Positions 34,704 to 42,425 of a DNA stretch of 64,000 nucleotides are shown piece after piece. The position numbers and the translations under genes are program-made. Position 1 is the stretch's first letter. Each line of letters begins with the position of its first letter. This DNA is from UBA4877 sp002399285 (GTDB lineage Bacteria; Bacillota; Thermoanaerobacteria; Thermoanaerobacterales; UBA4877), in the NCBI GenBank assembly GCA_036771835.1, contig DAIPGN010000004.1, forward strand, positions 62,001 through 126,000. The letters run 5' to 3'. The notes below the pieces were generated by a model. That model was not told the DNA's origin, ran no database searches, and was given only the letters and a program-made list of their open reading frames with translations.

Positions 34704-35844
34704 CGGTAAGCCTCCTCTTTAGTATTTCCCTCATGGCATCCCTCAGACCGTCGTCCGGCAGAGCATCTATGACGGGATTGAAACCGGCCTCGACCAGCAT
34801 CATCCTGGCCTCGTCATAGCTCAAGCCCCTGCTCATCATATAGAAGAGGACGTTTTCGTCCAGCTCGCCGCAGCTGGCCGCATGGCCCGCCTCCACATCG
34901 TCGTCGCCGCACTTGAGGGCGGGTATTGCATCGGACCTAACGGTCCTGTCCAACAGTATCACGCTCTCCCTCTCGTTGCCCTTCGCTCCTTTGGCGCCGT
35001 GCTTCATATCCAGATCGCCCCTGAAGATCGAGTACGAATTGTCCTTTAGAGCTCCTCTTATGTCGATATCGCTTATAGTTTTCGGCGCGAGATGATTCAC
35101 CTTAAAGGAAAGGTCCAGCCTTCTGTCGCCGTCCAAAAGGAATGCGCCCTTGACCCTGTTCTCTCCTCCCTGTCCGCGCATATATGTCATGTAGTTTACA
35201 GCGCTGTTTTTACTGCCCATCTCGATCACGGACCAGTTTATAGCCGCATCATCCTCCACCACGCCCAGCACGGAATTAAAGTTATACGAGCTGTCCGAGA
35301 GTCTCTGCAGTATGGTGAGCTCCACCTTGGAGCCCTCCTTCGCCAAGATCCTGGTCACTCCGTCATGAAATGAGGACTTACCGGAAATATCATCATAATC
35401 TATAACAATGCGCGCCGTGGTATAGGGTTCGGCAATGATGACGTTCTGATCCAGTATCAGGTCGCCGTCGGATGCATAGCGTATGATGACCGGCGCTCCA
35501 TTGCCGCTGCCTTTCCCCGGCCTTATGACCACGCCGGTGTTGAAGAAGGAATCCACCATGGATACGAATTTCTCGTCCACGCCAAAGGCCAGGCCGCTTT
35601 CCACTATATCCCTCACATCGTCCCGCATGCCCGTATCCATAATATCCTTAACGTCCGCTCCATCCGCCGAAACGGACAGCCTGCCGTATCCCCTGTACTC
35701 CGGCAATGTAAAGTCCTTCAAGGACAGCCGCTTCCACCTTGGTATGTCCCTGCTCTTAAACCTCTCGAAACCCGTCTGCCTGTTTATCCTTATCCAGCCG
35801 TCGCTCTTTTCACTCAGCCGTTTTAACAAAATCTCATCCATCAT
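34687..35844 (-). CDS. sufD: SufD scaffold subunit
   Basis: SufBD-family beta-helix protein of 385 aa, shorter and more divergent than SufB. The C-terminal DVEAGHAASCGELDENVLFYMMSRG is the conserved core. It forms the SufBC2D scaffold with its neighbours. AGGAGG lies 4 bases before the first ATG and 7 before the second (35841), which may be the real start. Confidence 0.95.
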   Translation of the reverse strand: MMDEILLKRLSEKSDGWIRINRQTGFERFKSRDIPRWKRLSLKDFTLPEYRGYGRLSVSADGADVKDIMDTGMRDDVRDIVESGLAFGVDEKFVSMVDSFFNTGVVIRPGKGSGNGAPVIIRYASDGDLILDQNVIIAEPYTTARIVIDYDDISGKSSFHDGVTRILAKEGSKVELTILQRLSDSSYNFNSVLGVVEDDAAINWSVIEMGSKNSAVNYMTYMRGQGGENRVKGAFLLDGDRRLDLSFKVNHLAPKTISDIDIRGALKDNSYSIFRGDLDMKHGAKGAKGNERESVILLDRTVRSDAIPALKCGDDDVEAGHAASCGELDENVLFYMMSRGLSYDEARMMLVEAGFNPVIDALPDDGLRDAMREILKRRLTGGEDD

Positions 35845-35852
35845 TCTACCTC

Positions 35853-37253
35853 CTAGCCTATGCTGCCTTCCATCTCTATATTTATCAGCCTGCTCATCTC
35901 CACCGCATACTCCAGCGGCAGCGAGCCCGATATCGGCTCCACAAATCCCTTCACTATCAGAGCCTTGGCGTCCTCTTCCGAAAGCCCCCTGCTCATCAGA
36001 TAGTATATCTTTTCCTCGCTGATCTTGCCCACCTTGGCTTCATAGCCCATATCCACCCTGTCATTCTGTATCTCTATTATGGGCAGGGTATCATTTCTGG
36101 ATTTATCATCCAGCATGAGCCCCTCGCACTGAACTGTAGTCTTGACGCCAGTGGCTTTGGGCCCCACCTTCAGCAGCCCTCTGAAATTGGCAATCCCGCC
36201 GTTTTTGGAAATACTCTTGGACAGGACCTTTGAATAGGTGTTGGGCGCAAGATGTATCATCTTGGCTCCCGTATCCAGATGCTGCCCGTTTCCTGCGAAC
36301 GTCACGCTGGTAAATTCCGAAGTAGCGCCCTCTCCTCTCAGGACTGAGGACGGATACAGCATGGTCTTTTTGCTTCCGAAAGAACCCGATACCCAGATCA
36401 TACTGGCTCCCTCATCCACGAGAGCCCTCTTGGTATTGAGGTTATATGTGTTCCTGCTCCAGTTCTCTATGGTGGAATAGCGGAGCTTGGCTCCCTTCTT
36501 TACATACAGCTCCACGCACCCGGCATGCAGATTTGATACCGCGTACTGCGGCGCCGAACATCCCTCTATATAATGGGCGTCGGCTCCCTCGTCCACTATG
36601 ATGAGCGTATGCTCGAACTGCCCCGTTCCCGGCGCGTTCATCCTGAAATACGCCTGCAGCGGCGTATCCACCTTTACCCCTTTGGGCACATATACGAAGC
36701 TGCCTCCGCTCCATATGGCCCCGTGCAGTGCGGCAAACTTATGGTCGGTGGGAGGCACGCACTTCATGAAATATTCCTTGATCACGTCGGGATATTTCTT
36801 GAGAGCCGTGTCAAAGTCCTCAAATATTACGCCCTGCTTTGAGAGCTGCTCCTTTATGTTATGATATATGATCTCGGAGTCGAACTGTGCACCCACGCCG
36901 GCAAGATACTCTTTCTCCGCCGCCGGTATGCCCAGCCGGTCAAAGGTCTCCTTTATGTCCTTGGGAACGTCGTCCCACGTCTTTGCCTTCTTTGCATCCG
37001 GGCTGATGTATGCGACTATATCGTCTATGTTGAGCTCGCTCAAGTCCACGCCCCATGACGGCATCGGCATGCTGTCGTATATCTTCAGGCACTTTAGGCG
37101 AAACTGTCTCATCCAATCGGGCTCGCCCTTAAGATTGGATATCTCCTCCACTATCTGGGGGGTAAGTCCCTTGGCCGTCTTGTGCTTGTACTTCACCTTC
37201 GCCTTCATGTTATATCTGGAAAAATCTATATCACCTATAACAGGCTTTGCCAT
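35853..37253 (-). CDS. sufB: SufB scaffold subunit
   Basis: Main scaffold protein of 466 aa for Fe-S cluster building. Marks include GGSFVYVPKGVKVDTPLQ, HYIEGCSAPQY (surface cysteine), NWSRNTYNLNTKRA and the C-terminal MSRGLSEEDAKALIVKGFVEP. It lies 8 bases before sufD and 12 after sufC. Confidence 0.97.
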   Translation of the reverse strand: MAKPVIGDIDFSRYNMKAKVKYKHKTAKGLTPQIVEEISNLKGEPDWMRQFRLKCLKIYDSMPMPSWGVDLSELNIDDIVAYISPDAKKAKTWDDVPKDIKETFDRLGIPAAEKEYLAGVGAQFDSEIIYHNIKEQLSKQGVIFEDFDTALKKYPDVIKEYFMKCVPPTDHKFAALHGAIWSGGSFVYVPKGVKVDTPLQAYFRMNAPGTGQFEHTLIIVDEGADAHYIEGCSAPQYAVSNLHAGCVELYVKKGAKLRYSTIENWSRNTYNLNTKRALVDEGASMIWVSGSFGSKKTMLYPSSVLRGEGATSEFTSVTFAGNGQHLDTGAKMIHLAPNTYSKVLSKSISKNGGIANFRGLLKVGPKATGVKTTVQCEGLMLDDKSRNDTLPIIEIQNDRVDMGYEAKVGKISEEKIYYLMSRGLSEEDAKALIVKGFVEPISGSLPLEYAVEMSRLINIEMEGSIG

Positions 37254-37265
37254 TCTCTCACTCTC

Positions 37266-38018
37266 CTATCTTAGCTCCTCTTCCCTTATAGTCTCGTAGC
37301 CCGTCTCTTCCAGCTCACTGGCCAGGCCGCTGTCTCCTTCCTTCACTATGCGGCCGTCCATGAGCACATGCACCCGGTCGGGCTGCAAATAATCCAGTAC
37401 GCTGTTGTGATGCGTAACTATCAGTATGGACATGTCCTCCGTCCGCACCTTGTTTATAGACTCCGCGACCACCCTCAGGGCGTCTATGTCCAGCCCGGAG
37501 TCTATCTCGTCCAGCATCACCAGCTTGGGATTCAATACGGCCATCTGCAGTATCTCGGCCTTTTTCTTCTCCCCGCCGGAAAAGCCGACGTTAAGATATC
37601 TCTCGGCGTATTCCTCCTTCATCTCCAGAAGCTCCATCTTTTCCTTGAGCAGCTTCTTGAAACCCAGTATCGACTGATTCTTGCCGGTCACCGTATTCAA
37701 AGCCGTCCTCAGGAAATTCTCCAGCGTTATGCCATCTATTTCCTCGGGATACTGGAAGGACAGGAATATACCCTTCCTCGCCCTCTCATTTACCTTCATA
37801 CCGATAATGTCTTCACCGTCAAGCAGTATTTTGCCTCCATCCACCCTGTATACCGGGTTGCCCATGATCGTGTTGCAGAGGGTGCTCTTGCCGCCCCCGT
37901 TGGGTCCCATTATGGCATGGACTTCCCCGCTGCCTATGGATAAGTCGATACCCTTAAGTATCTCCTTTTCTTCCACGCTTACCCTCAGATCCTCTACTTC
38001 CAAAAGTGCTTTGCCCAT
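37266..38018 (-). CDS. sufC: SufC ABC ATPase
   Basis: Soluble ABC-type ATPase of 250 aa: Walker A GPNGGGKST, signature FSGGEKKKAEILQMA, Walker B LVMLDEIDSGLD, and switch histidine in VTHHNSVLDYL. It powers conformational change of SufB/SufD. First gene of the operon, preceded by AAAGGAG and the AT-rich region shared with the encapsulin operon. Confidence 0.97.
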   Translation of the reverse strand: MGKALLEVEDLRVSVEEKEILKGIDLSIGSGEVHAIMGPNGGGKSTLCNTIMGNPVYRVDGGKILLDGEDIIGMKVNERARKGIFLSFQYPEEIDGITLENFLRTALNTVTGKNQSILGFKKLLKEKMELLEMKEEYAERYLNVGFSGGEKKKAEILQMAVLNPKLVMLDEIDSGLDIDALRVVAESINKVRTEDMSILIVTHHNSVLDYLQPDRVHVLMDGRIVKEGDSGLASELEETGYETIREEELR

Positions 38019-38260
38019 AAATTTCTCCTTTCAAAACTAATTCCAACTGTTTTACTATGAATTCTATTTAATTTATACCATAATAATGATGGGAATACAA
38101 GTATTTTGGTTGCGTCTGCAATATTTTATTCTTCCCTTATTATGCGCCATGAAAACTTATTGTGTCCAAAAATTAGTGGGTATAAATTATAATAACTCGT
38201 AGGAAAATATTATTATATGTGTTATAATATTGGTACAATACATTGAAAGGAGGAAAAGTT
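38019..38260. promoter_or_regulatory. divergent promoter region of SUF and encapsulin operons
   Basis: A very AT-rich gap of 242 bases. It holds the palindrome ATTATA-TGTGT-TATAAT (38212-38228), just upstream of the encapsulin ribosome site, and a TATAAA/TATAAT cluster at 38181-38193. The palindrome resembles an iron- or peroxide-responsive operator (Fur/PerR style) loosely, not exactly. Shared control of the two iron operons is inferred. Confidence 0.45.
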
Positions 38261-39076
38261 ATGGCTGATTATTTATCCAGAGGAGATTCGCCTTTTTCCA
38301 CAGAGCAGTGGGCCGGCATTGATAAAACCGTCGTGGCCGCCGCAAAATCGATACTTATAGGCAGGAAATTCATCCCGCTTTACGGACCCGTGGGCCCCGG
38401 TACCTTTGTGATACCCAAAGACAAACTCATAGAGGGTGAAGGCGACATAATAGGCAGCAATGGCAAGACCTTCATTCCGCTGAATACGCTTTATCGTGAT
38501 TTTATTTACCCATGGAGAGACATAGAATATTTTGAGGAGAACAACCTTCCCTTGGACCTTTCCAGGACCTCCTATGCGGCTAAACTTTTGTCTGCCGAGG
38601 AGGATAAACTGCTGTTTTACGGCGATGATGCAAGAGGCATAGAGGGTATACTGAACGCGGACGGCAGATTGGAATTCGCCGCCGGCGACTGGAAGAACGG
38701 AAGCGCGTACGACGACGTCACCGAGATTCTGGCTCTGTTGAGAAGCAAAAATATGACGGGACCGTATGTGCTGGTAGTGAGTCCGGATGCGTACGCTTCG
38801 CTCAATAAGGTATACAAGGACACACCATACTTAGACTCCGAGAGGATAGAGAAACTGGATGTCAAGATCTATACCTCGCCGGTGCTCAAAAACAATGACG
38901 GCTTTATGGTCTCTGTCGGCAGCGAGCATATGGACCTGGCCATAGGTCAGGACATGGTAACGACCTTCCTCGAGACTACCGATATGAATCATTACTTTAG
39001 AATAATGGAAATACTTGGCCTCAGGGTAAAGAATCCTGAGAGTATCGTCGCACTTACGCATAAGGGGGAATTCTAA
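38261..39076 (+). CDS. encapsulin nanocompartment shell protein (family 1)
   Basis: HK97-fold shell protein of 271 aa. Begins MADYLSRGDSPFS as encapsulins do, with the conserved AAKSILIGRKFIPLYGPVGPG region (E-loop side) and the C-terminal FRIMEILGLRVKNPESIV segment. ATG 38261 follows AAAGGAGGAAAAGTT; the TTG reading from 38243 starts before the ribosome site. Expected to assemble into a 60-subunit shell around the cargo encoded next. Divergent from the SUF operon. Confidence 0.95.
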   Translation: MADYLSRGDSPFSTEQWAGIDKTVVAAAKSILIGRKFIPLYGPVGPGTFVIPKDKLIEGEGDIIGSNGKTFIPLNTLYRDFIYPWRDIEYFEENNLPLDLSRTSYAAKLLSAEEDKLLFYGDDARGIEGILNADGRLEFAAGDWKNGSAYDDVTEILALLRSKNMTGPYVLVVSPDAYASLNKVYKDTPYLDSERIEKLDVKIYTSPVLKNNDGFMVSVGSEHMDLAIGQDMVTTFLETTDMNHYFRIMEILGLRVKNPESIVALTHKGEF

Positions 39077-39376
39077 ATGGCAAACGCACACAAGACGGAA
39101 GGACTGGAGCAGTTCCTCATTTGGCTTAGGGAGGACATAGCCGGAGAGATCGACGCTATGGACAACTATCAGTATCACATAGACGCCATCGACGTACCGG
39201 AAATAAAGGAGATACTGTCGCACATAAGGGATGAGGAAAAGGAACATTTAGCTGAGCTTACCGATCTCTTGAGAAGATATGATAAGACACAGAACGATAA
39301 ATTTGAAGAGGACGCCTTCGAAGGCGGAACAAGTTCCGAAGAGGCTTCCAAAGGCTTTACGGTAGGAAAAGCCTGA
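39077..39376 (+). CDS. encapsulated ferritin-like cargo protein (EncFtn)
   Basis: Short two-helix ferroxidase of 99 aa. Metal ligands typical of encapsulated ferritins are seen: EIDAMDNYQYH (Glu24, Tyr31, His34) and DEEKEHLAEL (Glu54, His57). A flexible linker rich in E, G and S leads to the C-terminal loading peptide GFTVGKA, which resembles the shell-targeting tails of encapsulin cargo. It starts directly after the shell gene stop. It oxidises Fe(II) for mineral storage within the shell. Confidence 0.94.
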   Translation: MANAHKTEGLEQFLIWLREDIAGEIDAMDNYQYHIDAIDVPEIKEILSHIRDEEKEHLAELTDLLRRYDKTQNDKFEEDAFEGGTSSEEASKGFTVGKA

Positions 39377-39401
39377 TCTATAGCAGATAAAGATATTCGC
39401 A

Positions 39402-39437
39402 GCCGCGCCCCGTATTACAACGGGGTGCGGCTTTTTG
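39402..39437 (+). terminator. Rho-independent terminator of the encapsulin operon
   Basis: GCCGCGCCCCG and CGGGGTGCGGC form an 11-bp stem (one G-T pair) with an 8-base loop, followed by TTTTTG. Confidence 0.93.
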
Positions 39438-39490
39438 TATCCCCACCAAGCAATCATGTGGGATCTTAACCGCAAGTTGTCATTGCTTTT

Positions 39491-39581
39491 AAAAGTTTTG
39501 CGGTTTTTAATCGCAAAACTTTTTTATTTCCTGACCTTTTACGAGTATGATCCGCAAAACTGTTTGACTTCCTAACTTTTT
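39491..39581. repeat. inverted and direct short repeats before the DUF4143 gene
   Basis: AAAAGTTTTGCG (39491-39502) pairs with CGCAAAACTTTT (39512-39523) as a 12-bp stem with T-run. The right arm begins a 29-base unit (39512-39540) repeated directly at 39553-39581 with five differences. This may mark an insertion boundary of the accessory segment that follows, or be a terminator. Confidence 0.6.
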
Positions 39582-39612
39582 GGGGATAATATACAAGTGG
39601 GAGGCGTATAGA

Positions 39613-40821
39613 ATGATTTCCAGACCCGATTATATTAAAAAAATACTGGCATACAGAGACACGCCCTTTGTGAAAATACTTACCGGTGTCAGGCGCTGCG
39701 GCAAATCGACCATCATGAAGATGCTGATGGATGAGCTGCTAAAGAGCGGAGTAGAACTGGAGCGCATTATCTATTACAACTTTGACTCTCTTGAATACGA
39801 GGATATGACGGGTAAAAAACTGTTTGAGGTTTTGAAAGGCCAATTGTCTTCTGTCAATAAAACCTATATATTCCTTGATGAGATCCAGGAGATAAAATCG
39901 TGGGAAAGGGTAGTGAATTCCCTGATGTCCGACTGCGACGCAGATATTTATGTCACCGGTTCAAACTCCCGGATGATGTCTTCGGAAATATCCACTTATC
40001 TGACCGGGCGTTATGTTTCATTCAGGATCTTTCCGCTTTCCTTTTCCGAATACCTTGACTTTCGTAAAGAATACACGACGACTGGCAAACCCCATGCGGA
40101 GCTTGTCAGGTATCTCCAATTCGGCGGCTTTCCCGCGATCCATCTTCGGGAATACACAAAAGAGGAAGCATATACCATTGTAAAGGACATCTATAATTCA
40201 ACGATCTTTACCGACATTGTAAAACGCAATAAGATAAAAAAAGTAGATCAGCTGGAACGCATTGTAAAATATACATTTGATAACGTCGGAAATACCTTCT
40301 CGGCGTCGTCGATCTCCAAGTACCTGAAAAGCGAACGGCGGACATTAGACAACGAAACGATATATAACTATCTCAAAAACCTTGAGGGCGCTTACATCCT
40401 AAACCGTTGCCCCCGTTATGACATCAAGGGCAAGGAATTGCTCAAAACTCAGGAAAAATTTTATCTTGCCGACCCGGCGCTGCGGTACAGCATACTCGGC
40501 TATAACGCAGACAGCGCGGATGCCATGCTGGAGAATATCGTGTATTTAGAACTCGTCCGCCGCGGCTATGAAGTCTGCGTCGGAAAGTACGATAACTTTG
40601 AAGTGGATTTCGTCGCCACGAGGCGCGGTGAAAAAATCTATGTTCAGGTGGCTAAGGAAATACATTCAGAAAAAACCGCGGAGCGTGAATACGGACAGCT
40701 GCTTGATATTCGCGACAACTATCCCAAATATGTCTTGACCACGGACGATTATGCAGGCGGCAACTATCAAGGTATCCAGACCGTTCATATAGCCGATTTT
40801 CTCCTCAGTGATGAAACGTAA
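39613..40821 (+). CDS. AAA+ ATPase with DUF4143 domain
   Basis: Protein of 402 aa with an N-terminal AAA domain (Walker A GVRRCGKST at residues about 25-33, Walker B TYIFLDEIQE) and a C-terminal DUF4143 domain containing a nuclease-like core (DFVATRRGEKIYVQV). ATG 39613 lies 10 bases after GGGAGG. Such genes are common, poorly understood singletons in Bacillota and Bacteroidota, often in accessory DNA. No partner gene is adjacent. Confidence 0.87.
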   Translation: MISRPDYIKKILAYRDTPFVKILTGVRRCGKSTIMKMLMDELLKSGVELERIIYYNFDSLEYEDMTGKKLFEVLKGQLSSVNKTYIFLDEIQEIKSWERVVNSLMSDCDADIYVTGSNSRMMSSEISTYLTGRYVSFRIFPLSFSEYLDFRKEYTTTGKPHAELVRYLQFGGFPAIHLREYTKEEAYTIVKDIYNSTIFTDIVKRNKIKKVDQLERIVKYTFDNVGNTFSASSISKYLKSERRTLDNETIYNYLKNLEGAYILNRCPRYDIKGKELLKTQEKFYLADPALRYSILGYNADSADAMLENIVYLELVRRGYEVCVGKYDNFEVDFVATRRGEKIYVQVAKEIHSEKTAEREYGQLLDIRDNYPKYVLTTDDYAGGNYQGIQTVHIADFLLSDET

Positions 40822-40858
40822 CTTTATGTAGCGGGAGAAGAATTGACTTTCAGTGCAT

Positions 40859-40915
40859 AAAATGATATTGTAATGGTAATAATATAAGATAAATTAGCTA
40901 TTATAATATCATTTT
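40859..40915. promoter_or_regulatory. inverted-repeat operator of the AbiE locus
   Basis: AAAATGATATT (40859-40869) and AATATCATTTT (40905-40915) are perfect 11-base complements 35 bases apart, directly upstream of the AbiEi-like gene. AbiEi antitoxins repress their own promoter by binding inverted repeats, so this is the expected operator. Confidence 0.75.
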
Positions 40916-40928
40916 GGGACGTGAGAAC

Positions 40929-41597
40929 ATGGAGCAAACAGGATATGGAGCGCACATTGCTCGCGCAGTCAGAAGTGTGCCGTATGAAACAGCTATTGAA
41001 ACCGAGGATATTGCAAAGCAGCTGGTTAAGGAATTTGCGATTCCGTACGGCCAGGCTAAGACGATAACCAATGTCAAGCTGAAACGTATGGCAGATAAAG
41101 GCAAAATTGAACGGCTTCAAAAGGGTATATACTGCCATGTAAAACAAACCGTTTTTGGCACAATGACCCCCGACATTGATCAGGTAATGTTAAAGACATT
41201 AATACTGCAAGACGGAGAGAGAATAGGCTATGAATCCGGAGCTTCCTTATTCAACAAGCTTGGTCTGACAACCCTGACCCCTCGAAATATTGAGATCACT
41301 ACCAACCGTTTTGAGGTCAAACTCCCGGAAGGCTGCCATCTCAAGCTGCAAAGGCCACATACGGCCGTGACGGGCAATAACTGGAAGTACCTGCAATTCA
41401 TCGGCATCCTGGACGAACTACCGTATACGTATACCGATGTAAAAAACGCGAAACAAATATTATTACAATATGCCAAAAAACAACAATTGGATGATTTGAC
41501 TTTAATTTTCACTGCACGCAGATACTACCCGCAAAAGATTGTACTGCAGCTCATTGATCTGCTTAGGGGGGTGGAAAATGAAACTACATCAAGATAG
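40929..41597 (+). CDS. AbiEi-type antitoxin
   Basis: Protein of 222 aa with an N-terminal winged helix (DIAKQLVKEFAIPYGQAKTI ... KGKIERLQKGIYCH) and the AbiEi C-terminal domain. ATG 40929 is preferred to the TTG at 40914, which lies in the operator arm. AbiEi neutralises a nucleotidyltransferase toxin and autorepresses. Here the toxin gene overlapping its end is broken, so this is a solitary, apparently intact antitoxin. Confidence 0.85.
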   Translation: MEQTGYGAHIARAVRSVPYETAIETEDIAKQLVKEFAIPYGQAKTITNVKLKRMADKGKIERLQKGIYCHVKQTVFGTMTPDIDQVMLKTLILQDGERIGYESGASLFNKLGLTTLTPRNIEITTNRFEVKLPEGCHLKLQRPHTAVTGNNWKYLQFIGILDELPYTYTDVKNAKQILLQYAKKQQLDDLTLIFTARRYYPQKIVLQLIDLLRGVENETTSR

Positions 41598-42299
41598 GGA
41601 AGCAGCGGCAAACGGCTATGCGGCGCTTCCCAGAACATCGGGTAAAACGCGAGAGGCCAACCTAAAAGGCAGTATAACCAGTGTATATGAATATGATCCT
41701 GTTACCATGTCGAGGCAAATGACGCACTTCAACGGTTTGGATATGTGAAGGTTGAGGCAACATCCTTTATTGTCAGCGAGCCAATAGAATCTCCTGAAAT
41801 TTCGCCTTTACTCTATGCTGAGGCCACCGAGCAGCAGCGTCAAGTTCTGGAAAACAATTATGAGATCGATCCATTCACTATAGGGGCAATCAACCTAGAA
41901 CGAATATTTGCAGACAAAATATTGGCAGCAGAGTTTTATTATCGGCGCCATATGCTGTTTGATACCGCTAAACATCTTTATGACTTGACAACGATGATGG
42001 AGCAGGACAGAATACAGAATCTGCTTGCTTCATCGGATACCTTAGTAAAAATGCTTGCATACAAGCGCAGAGAAGAAAAAGATAGAATTGGAAGCGATTT
42101 CGCCAAGAAACCGTTTTGCGAGTTTTCGCTGTTTAAGGCAATTGGCACTGACGCTGAACTTTCCGAGGTTTTTTTAAAGATGCAGGAGGTTTATATATTT
42201 TCGCAAAGTGATACCCTTTCTCCCTCAAAATTGTTGGTATACATGGACAGGCTGAAGCAAACTCTTCTTAAACTGGATGAAAATTTTGATATGACATAG
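41578..42299 (+). pseudogene. AbiEii-type nucleotidyltransferase toxin, deleted and frameshifted
   Basis: Starts at ATG 41578 (GGGGGGTGG upstream) as MKLHQDREAA, but jumps after a dozen codons to the mid-protein segment ALPRTSGKTREANLKGSI. The part holding the catalytic GGT...DxD nucleotidyltransferase motifs, roughly 100 residues, is missing. A second defect near 41705 (one base lost, GTTACC-ATGTCGAG) shifts the frame; the family segment NDALQRFGYVKVEATSF resumes in the next frame and continues to 42299. The toxin cannot be active. Confidence 0.87.
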
Positions 42300-42383
42300 A
42301 TAATAAAGTAAAGATAAGGTAATGTTCAACAGCACATCAATGGTTCCTTACATAAATTTGCCGCACCGAATCCCCAAGTCTGA

Positions 42384-42389
42384 TATAAT
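42384..42389 (+). promoter_or_regulatory. -10 element before the helicase-nuclease trio
   Basis: TATAAT lies 37 bases before the TTG start of the first gene. A TTGCCG at 42358-42363 is 20 bases away, a long spacing for a -35, so only the -10 is supported. Confidence 0.45.
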
Positions 42390-42425
42390 ATAAATAGATC
42401 AAAACGTATGAACGAGGTGACGCAA

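Noticed and set aside
41539..41748. Stand-alone 69-aa protein after the AbiEi gene
   Set aside because: Its sequence is a deleted piece of the AbiEii toxin; the remainder continues in another frame.
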